A DNA stretch of 11,382 nucleotides. Origin: CBW1002 sp046081905 (lineage in GTDB: Bacteria; Cyanobacteriota; Cyanobacteriia; PCC-6307; Cyanobiaceae). Below the pieces are notes generated by a model that worked only from the letters and a program-made list of their open reading frames with translations, was not told where the DNA came from and ran no database searches. The position numbers and the translations under genes are program-made. Shown here piece by piece: positions 6,903 to 11,382 of this stretch (its first letter is position 1; every line of letters starts with the position of its first letter). Location: NCBI GenBank assembly GCA_046081905.1, contig JBJTWS010000099.1, forward strand, positions 1-11,382, read 5' to 3'.

Positions 6903-8353
6903 CAGGCCTTCACCCGCCAGCCCCGCAGCAGCCAGACCCCTTGGCCGCCCAACAGCACCAGAGCCCCAAGCAGCGCCGCCAGCTCAATCCCTGCCGGCTG
7001 GGTTCCGCTGGCGGGCCACCAGCAGATCGGGATCGCCGCGAGTGTGAGCAGCAGTTGCAGCAGCAAACCGCCGCGGTCCTGAACAGCAGGCCAGGCGGCT
7101 GCGAAGTAGACCAACACCGGAAGCAGTCCGTGCAGCAGCCGAGCGGCCAGAAAGCCGGCCGTGCCGATGCGGGGGATCAACAAGACGCCCGTCAGAGCTG
7201 CCAGCAACACCGCACCGTTCTGTGCTAGCAGGAAAAGCCCCATTTTCCGGGAAGCAAGCAGAGGTTGGTGGAGCAGCAGGCCCACCGACTCCGCGATGGC
7301 GCCGAGCACCAGCACCCGGGTGGCCTGCAGGGCCGGCAGGAAAGAAGGCCCGAAGAACAGGATCAGAACCCAGCGGTCGACCAGCAAAAAGCCCACCAGG
7401 CAGATCAGGGCGCTCCACCAGAGGGCCCGCAGGGAGCGTTCAGTGCCGCGCATCCGTTCCTCGAAATCCGCGCCGGAGCGCAGCCGCATGAACAGCACCG
7501 GAACCAGGGCTCCGGGCAGCAGGGTGAACAGCTGCACCAGGATCTGCCCAACCCGCAGGTAGCCCACATCGGCCAGACCCGACCCCTTGGCCACGCCGGC
7601 CAGCAGGGGCAGAAACACCAGGGTGGCCAGCACATTGGTGAGGTACTGGGGGATCCCGGCCTTCACCAGCTGCAGGGCCGTGGACGACTCGAAATGCCGT
7701 TGGCGCGGCCAGGGCAGCAGGGTGCGGCCGATGCGCCAGAGCCACAGGGCCTGCACACCCACGGCGAGGGCATAGCCCGTCAGGGCTCCGGCCAGTCCGC
7801 TGAGGCTGGCACCAAGCCAGGCGACCGTGATCTTCAGGGGCGCGAACAAGCCCTGGCGCAGGGCCAGGGCGCCGGTTCTGCCGCGGATCAGCAGCAGATC
7901 CCACTGCACCGTGCCGAGGCTCTCCAGGCTGCAGATCAGCAGCAGCACCGTGGCCAGCCAGCCCCTCGGCAGGGGGAGCTGTCTGGGCAGCAGCCCCTGC
8001 CCGGGCATCACCCAGATCCATACCGCCAGAGCCACCAGCAGGGTGCTGACCTGCACCACCCGCAGGGCGGCATGGGCGATCTCTCCCTGGCGCCGTGCCG
8101 GCAGTGAGGCCCCCTCGCCGGTGAGGGCATAGCTGAGACCGAAGTCGACCCCGCTGCGCACCGTCATCTCCACGGTCTGGGTGGCGCTGAGGATGAGGTT
8201 CAGCAGGCCAAGATTCACAGGGCCCAGGGTACGGCTCAGCAGCAGATTGGCACCGAAGCTTAGGGCTCTGCCGGCCATCGAACCGCTGAGAAGGTGGAGA
8301 AAACCGAGGCGAACTCCCGGCTTCGAATCGGGCGAGGTTTCGGCGTCAGCCAT
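6902..8353 (-). CDS. Wzx-type polysaccharide flippase (MOP/MATE superfamily)
   Basis: A multi-pass membrane protein expected to move the undecaprenyl-linked oligosaccharide from the cytoplasmic to the outer leaflet of the plasma membrane. The 483 residues (from ATG 8353) form about twelve or more hydrophobic segments separated by short charged loops. The N-terminal part has LLLSRTLGPVNLGLLNLI (about 37-54), the A/S-R-x-LGP-x-x-x-G signature common in the polysaccharide transporter family, and a repeat-like second half starts near 225-290 with KAGIPQYLTN and VGYLRVGQILVQL. There is no ATP-binding motif, as expected for this secondary transporter family. A GTG two codons upstream (8359) is an alternative start; the ATG is preferred as it overlaps the polymerase stop by 8 nt in the usual coupled manner. 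Its place beside a Wzy-like polymerase and glycosyltransferases supports the role. Which glycan it carries cannot be told. Confidence 0.92.
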   Translation of the reverse strand: MADAETSPDSKPGVRLGFLHLLSGSMAGRALSFGANLLLSRTLGPVNLGLLNLILSATQTVEMTVRSGVDFGLSYALTGEGASLPARRQGEIAHAALRVVQVSTLLVALAVWIWVMPGQGLLPRQLPLPRGWLATVLLLICSLESLGTVQWDLLLIRGRTGALALRQGLFAPLKITVAWLGASLSGLAGALTGYALAVGVQALWLWRIGRTLLPWPRQRHFESSTALQLVKAGIPQYLTNVLATLVFLPLLAGVAKGSGLADVGYLRVGQILVQLFTLLPGALVPVLFMRLRSGADFEERMRGTERSLRALWWSALICLVGFLLVDRWVLILFFGPSFLPALQATRVLVLGAIAESVGLLLHQPLLASRKMGLFLLAQNGAVLLAALTGVLLIPRIGTAGFLAARLLHGLLPVLVYFAAAWPAVQDRGGLLLQLLLTLAAIPICWWPASGTQPAGIELAALLGALVLLGGQGVWLLRGWRVKA

Positions 8354-9941
8354 GCTCACCGATCAGGGAGCTGCGATGAACAATGCGATACAGCCCTTCA
8401 ATCAGCCAGGCCAGAACAACCAGAACCAGCAGATATTTCGGCAGCTCCCAGAACCAGTTCCAGACCGTTTCTGAAACCGATCGCAGAGGCAGGCCATCGA
8501 TGAAGCTGGCCGGATAGACAGCCAGCAGTAACTGAAACAGCGAAGCTGAGAGGGAGGCTGTCTGATACCAGATGCGGGCCATCAGAGCGTAGAAGAGCCC
8601 GAAGGCCAGGGATCCGACGATCACTCCGGGCCATCGGTAGCGGCGATAGAGATCGCCTCCGAAGCTCATGTTGGGAAACCACACATGCGTGCCATTCACA
8701 ACGCCCACCTTGGATTCGCCCATCACCTCCTTGGCGATCAGGTGACCATCGTTGATTTCCGGCCGGTCTGGTTTCAGGTGTTTGGGCACCCAGAGGTACA
8801 GCAGCCCTTTCAGGCCTCTGTTGCCGGCTGGCGGCAGCTGCGAGCCCGGTGGATGGAAGAGGAATGGATCACTGGAGGGGAAGAGCTCTCGCCCGATCAG
8901 GGCGATGCTGCCGGCTTCGGGTCTGGCCTGCACCATCGCCTTGCCGATCACGGCGGCCCGGCCCATCACATCCTGGGAGTGCGTCGCCTGGAAGGCGGGG
9001 CTGTCCCGCAGGCCGGCCATGAGTGGAATGAAGACAAGCCCGAAGAGCACCAGAGCCAGGGCCAGCCAGCGCAGCAGGCTGGCCGGGAGATCGGTCATCC
9101 ACAGTCCGCCGAGCAGCAGCAGCAGCGGGAAGATCAGCAGCGCCCTGCCGCCGGACATGGCGCCCAGCGCCAGGGACAACAGCGTGAGCACGATCAGCAC
9201 CCCAGCCAGTGCCCTGCGGGACCAGGCGGCGCCCGCCGGGCAGGAGCGCAGGCAGAGCAGCACGGCCAGGGGGGCCAGCAGCGGGAAGAGATTGCGCAGC
9301 CGCAGGAAGGGAACAAACAACGTGTCGGCCCGCCAGAGCTTTGTGGTCCAGAAGAGGTAGTTGGCACTGCTGCGATCGAGCGTGCCGGAGCCCATGCCTG
9401 TGATCAGATAGGCGCAGGTGAACAGCCCTGTCACCAGCACCAGAAGGGGGAGTCTGCGCTGCATCGCCGGGCTGAGGGGGAGGGGCTGCAGGCGGAGCAG
9501 GAGGGGCCGGTTCAACAGCCCGGCCAGAACGATCGCCGTGGAAACGATCCCCCAGAGGGCCTGGGCCGGTTCCACCGCGATCGCCCAGCCCTGCAGCGGG
9601 GCAGGGGCCTGGTCGGCAGTCCAGGCGAGCAGCCCTGCACCGAGCCCCCAGCGGATGAAGCCCGCCAGGGTGATCACGGTGATCGGGGGCAGGGGCATGC
9701 GGTTGATCCAGGGGCGCTCCAGCCAGAGGGCCGTGAGCAGCAGCACCAGCGACCAGCAACTCCAGGCCATGGCCAGAGGGCGGCCGCTCAGCGAGGCGAG
9801 CGGGATCCAGAGGATCGCGCCTGCCAGTAGGCCCCTCAAGGGATGGATCAGGCCTGAGGCCGGTCCCAGGAGCGTGTCGAGGCGATCGCCTGCCGCTGCC
9901 GACTCCCTGGCCTGCTGCAGCAACGTGGGGAGTGGGGCCAT
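8346..9941 (-). CDS. Wzy-like O-antigen/exopolysaccharide polymerase (membrane protein)
   Basis: A 531-residue membrane protein with about eleven or twelve hydrophobic segments and one large hydrophilic loop (about residues 311-435) before the last three helices (about 437-455, 465-482, 500-518). This is the topology of Wzy-type polymerases, which join flipped repeat units on the outer face of the plasma membrane. Features seen include RGLKGLLYLWVPKHLKPDRP (375-394) and a GGRALL turn (264-269), similar in style to cyanobacterial polymerase-like proteins, where R-x-G-x-x and P-x-x-L-x-P-D-x-P motifs occur near the loop. Wzy proteins have little sequence conservation, so the call rests on topology and on lying directly upstream of the flippase. 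The ATG is 7 nt after the preceding stop with no clear ribosome site, suggesting coupling. An O-antigen ligase (WaaL-like) is the main alternative. Both HIP1 copies in the window lie in this gene. Confidence 0.8.
   Translation of the reverse strand: MAPLPTLLQQARESAAAGDRLDTLLGPASGLIHPLRGLLAGAILWIPLASLSGRPLAMAWSCWSLVLLLTALWLERPWINRMPLPPITVITLAGFIRWGLGAGLLAWTADQAPAPLQGWAIAVEPAQALWGIVSTAIVLAGLLNRPLLLRLQPLPLSPAMQRRLPLLVLVTGLFTCAYLITGMGSGTLDRSSANYLFWTTKLWRADTLFVPFLRLRNLFPLLAPLAVLLCLRSCPAGAAWSRRALAGVLIVLTLLSLALGAMSGGRALLIFPLLLLLGGLWMTDLPASLLRWLALALVLFGLVFIPLMAGLRDSPAFQATHSQDVMGRAAVIGKAMVQARPEAGSIALIGRELFPSSDPFLFHPPGSQLPPAGNRGLKGLLYLWVPKHLKPDRPEINDGHLIAKEVMGESKVGVVNGTHVWFPNMSFGGDLYRRYRWPGVIVGSLAFGLFYALMARIWYQTASLSASLFQLLLAVYPASFIDGLPLRSVSETVWNWFWELPKYLLVLVVLAWLIEGLYRIVHRSSLIGEHG
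9577..9584. repeat. HIP1 octamer (GCGATCGC)
   Basis: Perfect GCGATCGC palindrome inside the polymerase-like gene. This octamer is over-represented in many cyanobacterial genomes. One copy can occur by chance in GC-rich DNA, so it is weak support for cyanobacterial origin. Confidence 0.5.
9881..9890. repeat. HIP1 decamer (GGCGATCGCC)
   Basis: Perfect ten-base palindrome containing the HIP1 core, about 300 bp from the other copy and near the 5' end of the polymerase-like gene. I found no third copy in the window. Confidence 0.5.
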
Positions 9942-9948
9942 GCAGGGT

Positions 9949-11148
9949 TCAGGGTCGGGCCAGCAGGCTCCGATAGTGGCCGATCGCCCGGTCGGCGTAA
10001 TCCTTCCAGCTCAGATTGTTCGGGGCCAGGGCCAGGGCCGCCCGGCGTTTCGCCTCCCACAGTCCGGGCTCCGTGGCCAGGCGGCGCAGGCAGTGAGCGA
10101 TGGCTTCAGGGGAATGGATCGGCACCATCCAGCCGGCGGGAAACTCAAGAATGTCGTTCTCCTCCCTGGCACCGCTGGCTCCCCCAAGTCTGAGAAGGTC
10201 CTCCCCTCCGGTGTGGGTGGTGCAGATCAGAGGCACCCCACAGGCCAGGGCCTGGGACAGAACCATGCCGAATCCATCCTCAATCGAGGCCATCACGAAA
10301 CAATGGGCCCGGCCATAGTGACGCACCAGTTCAGTCTGGGGGCGGTGGCCGAGGAGTTCCACGCTTCCGGGTTGCCGCTCCAGCAAGGGGGCCAGCTCGG
10401 GGGTCTCCCCCCCGACCAGCGTGAGCCTCGCGCCGGCAAGATCGGCGGCTGCGAAGCCGGCCAGGAGATCGGCGATTCCCTTGCGCACCGAGAGTGTGCC
10501 GGCATAGATCAGATGCAGCCCCTGCTGCGGTGAGGGGGGGGGCGTTGCGGGCGGCTGAAAGTTGCCCAGATCCACGCCGAAGGGATTGCGAAACAGCCTG
10601 GCGGCGGCAAAGCCGCGTGCCAGAAAACTGCGTTCCACAAACAGGCTCGGCACGGCCACGGCCGTGCTCAGGTCGTATTCCCGCAGTTCCATCGCTTCGA
10701 TCTTCGGGTGGGTCTCGACCCAGGTGAGGCCTTGCCTGCGGTGTTCCTCCCGCAGCAGGCGGCTCTGCTCCAGGATGTGGGAGGAGGAGCGCTCAAGCAC
10801 GCTGGGCACCCCCCGTTCGGCCGCCCAGCGCAGGCAGGGTTCACTCCACTGCGACCAGCCGTGGATCAGCTCGCTGCCTGCAAGGTGCCGAGCCGCACGG
10901 CTGGCGAACCAGCGGTGCACCCACCACTGGCAGCGCATCATCAGGCTTTCGCCCCCCAGCCGGTAGATCGCGCGCACCACCAGGAAGGTGAACGGCAGGC
11001 TCACAACACGATCCGCGGGGATCCCCCAGCGCTTCACGAACCAGCGGGGATAGTTGGTGATCAGGCGGTGCAGATGGCCTCGCGCGTGGAGTTGGCCCGC
11101 CAGGTCGAAGGCATGCCACCGCCCTCCCACCACCACCGTGATGCGCAT
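9949..11148 (-). CDS. GT4-family glycosyltransferase with variant E-x7-E motif
   Basis: A 399-residue group 1 transferase (GT-B fold). It opens MRITVVVGGRWHAFDLAGQL, followed by an acceptor domain with VLERSSSHILEQSRLL (about 117-132), reminiscent of cyanobacterial transferases with an ER-x-SSH segment. A Pro-rich linker, QPPATPPPSPQQG (198-210), leads to the donor domain: LIYAGTLSVRKGIADLL (213-229), with R222/K223 at the phosphate site, LVGGETPEL, and SIEDGFGMVLSQALACG (288-304), where the usual E-x7-E pair reads D291...Q299. THTGGEDLL follows near 311-319. The start is ATG at 11148, with AAGGGAG 4 nt upstream; a GTG at 11202 is in frame but would overlap the preceding gene by 44 nt and add a non-homologous-looking stretch. 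The linker is encoded partly by a run of nine C. It probably adds one sugar to the repeat unit; donor and acceptor are unknown. Confidence 0.93.
   Translation of the reverse strand: MRITVVVGGRWHAFDLAGQLHARGHLHRLITNYPRWFVKRWGIPADRVVSLPFTFLVVRAIYRLGGESLMMRCQWWVHRWFASRAARHLAGSELIHGWSQWSEPCLRWAAERGVPSVLERSSSHILEQSRLLREEHRRQGLTWVETHPKIEAMELREYDLSTAVAVPSLFVERSFLARGFAAARLFRNPFGVDLGNFQPPATPPPSPQQGLHLIYAGTLSVRKGIADLLAGFAAADLAGARLTLVGGETPELAPLLERQPGSVELLGHRPQTELVRHYGRAHCFVMASIEDGFGMVLSQALACGVPLICTTHTGGEDLLRLGGASGAREENDILEFPAGWMVPIHSPEAIAHCLRRLATEPGLWEAKRRAALALAPNNLSWKDYADRAIGHYRSLLARP
10534..10542 (-). repeat. C9 homopolymer (coding strand) inside a glycosyltransferase gene
   Basis: Nine consecutive G on the + strand (C on the coding strand) encode PPP at residues 203-205, in the linker between the two domains. 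It is the longest single-base run in the window. Gain or loss of one base would frameshift the gene and remove the nucleotide-sugar domain. Confidence 0.9.
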
Positions 11149-11152
11149 CGGT

Positions 11153-11159
11153 CTCCCTT
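11153..11159 (-). promoter_or_regulatory. Ribosome binding site fixing the start of the GT4 gene
   Basis: AAGGGAG on the - strand, ending 4 nt before the ATG at 11148-11146. It overlaps the last base of the upstream gene's stop codon and favours this ATG over the in-frame GTG at 11202. Confidence 0.7.
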
Positions 11160-11382
11160 CAGCCAAGGCGATGGTCCTCACCATGGCCACGAGCATGAGC
11201 ACGGGTCACAGGGCTGGCCGCAGCCCACTCCAGGATCGTCTGCAACCGGGCAGCGTAGGTGTTCTGCGGTTGCTGCAGGGCCGCGGCCCCCTGCTGCCGG
11301 AGGGACGCCTGGAGGGCTGGATCGGCCAGGATCGCCAGGGCATGGCGGCGGAGTTGATCGGGGTCCTGAAAGAAGCCCACCT
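11159..11382 (-). CDS. Partial glycosyltransferase, C-terminal end (GT4-like)
   Basis: The frame is open to the right edge; the visible 73 residues are the C-terminus of a longer protein. The GTG at 11380 is most likely an internal valine. The sequence VGFFQDPDQLRRHALAILAD and the following helical, Arg/Gln/Leu-rich stretch match the last part of GT4 transferases, where a glycine-rich loop leads into F-x-DP-x-x-L followed by C-terminal helices that pack back on the N-terminal domain. No catalytic residue is visible, so the assignment depends on this tail pattern and on the neighbourhood. The stop lies 10 nt before the next gene's ATG, indicating the same operon. The last 20 or so residues are His/Arg-rich with no obvious role. 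Confidence 0.7.
   Translation of the reverse strand, partial: VGFFQDPDQLRRHALAILADPALQASLRQQGAAALQQPQNTYAARLQTILEWAAASPVTRAHARGHGEDHRLG

Noticed and set aside
5484..7082. A 532-codon open frame on the + strand, opposite the GT2, GT4 and flippase genes
   Set aside because: Same pattern: antisense to motif-bearing genes, spans several gene boundaries, and its product is Gln/Arg/Ala-rich with no domain.
8685..9830. A 381-codon open frame on the + strand, opposite the polymerase-like gene
   Set aside because: Its product is dominated by Gln, Gly and His runs mirroring Leu/Ala/Pro codons of the membrane protein; the - strand reading gives convincing membrane helices.
11149..11202. Earlier in-frame GTG start for the GT4 gene
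   Set aside because: It would overlap the preceding gene by 44 nt and lacks a ribosome site, whereas the ATG at 11148 has AAGGGAG just upstream and gives a normal GT4 N-terminus.
1..11382. CRISPR arrays, tRNA/rRNA genes, insertion sequences, phage or defence genes
   Set aside because: No regularly spaced direct repeats, no transposase or integrase motifs and no cloverleaf-like stretch were seen; coding density leaves no gap above about 20 nt.

Overview
The window looks like part of a polysaccharide (O-antigen, capsule or exopolysaccharide) assembly locus from a GC-rich bacterium, most likely a picocyanobacterium of the Cyanobium/freshwater Synechococcus type. That assignment rests on high GC, Leu/Gln/Trp-rich proteins, dense gene packing and two copies of the cyanobacterial HIP1 octamer GCGATCGC. 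It is an inference, because no taxonomic marker gene is present.

Layout: a + strand gene enters from the left edge and ends at 805. It is the C-terminal part of a multi-pass membrane protein resembling a Wzy-type polymerase. Everything else is on the - strand and reads from the right edge towards the left, in this order: the tail of a GT4 glycosyltransferase (11382-11159), a complete GT4 (11148-9949), a Wzy-like polymerase (9941-8346), a Wzx-type flippase (8353-6902), GT4 (6902-5718), GT2 of the WaaE/KdtX type (about 5698-4835), a WbuB-like GT4 (4838-3603), GT4 (3603-2497), and an asparagine-synthetase-like glutamine amidotransferase (2493-760). Neighbouring genes overlap by 1-8 nt or lie 3-19 nt apart, so they probably form one translationally coupled operon. 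Its promoter would lie beyond the right edge. No intergenic stretch exceeds about 20 nt, so there is no room for RNA genes or mobile elements, and none was seen.

How the genes work together (inference from families): the six glycosyltransferases would build a lipid-linked oligosaccharide on the cytoplasmic face, the flippase would turn it across the membrane, and the polymerase would join the repeats outside. The terminal asnB-like gene may amidate a uronic acid in the glycan instead of, or as well as, making asparagine. No initiating sugar-phosphate transferase, chain-length/export protein (Wzc/Wza) or nucleotide-sugar biosynthesis gene lies in the window, so the locus continues outside it.

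The most notable oddities are the GT2 gene, whose conserved N-terminus extends upstream of any ATG/GTG/TTG codon; a 46-bp tail-to-tail overlap between the + strand gene and asnB; a C9 tract inside a glycosyltransferase gene; and an AT-rich codon cluster containing a perfect TATAAT inside the + strand gene. I found no wholly new type of system; this is a Wzx/Wzy-type glycan locus with some unusual details.
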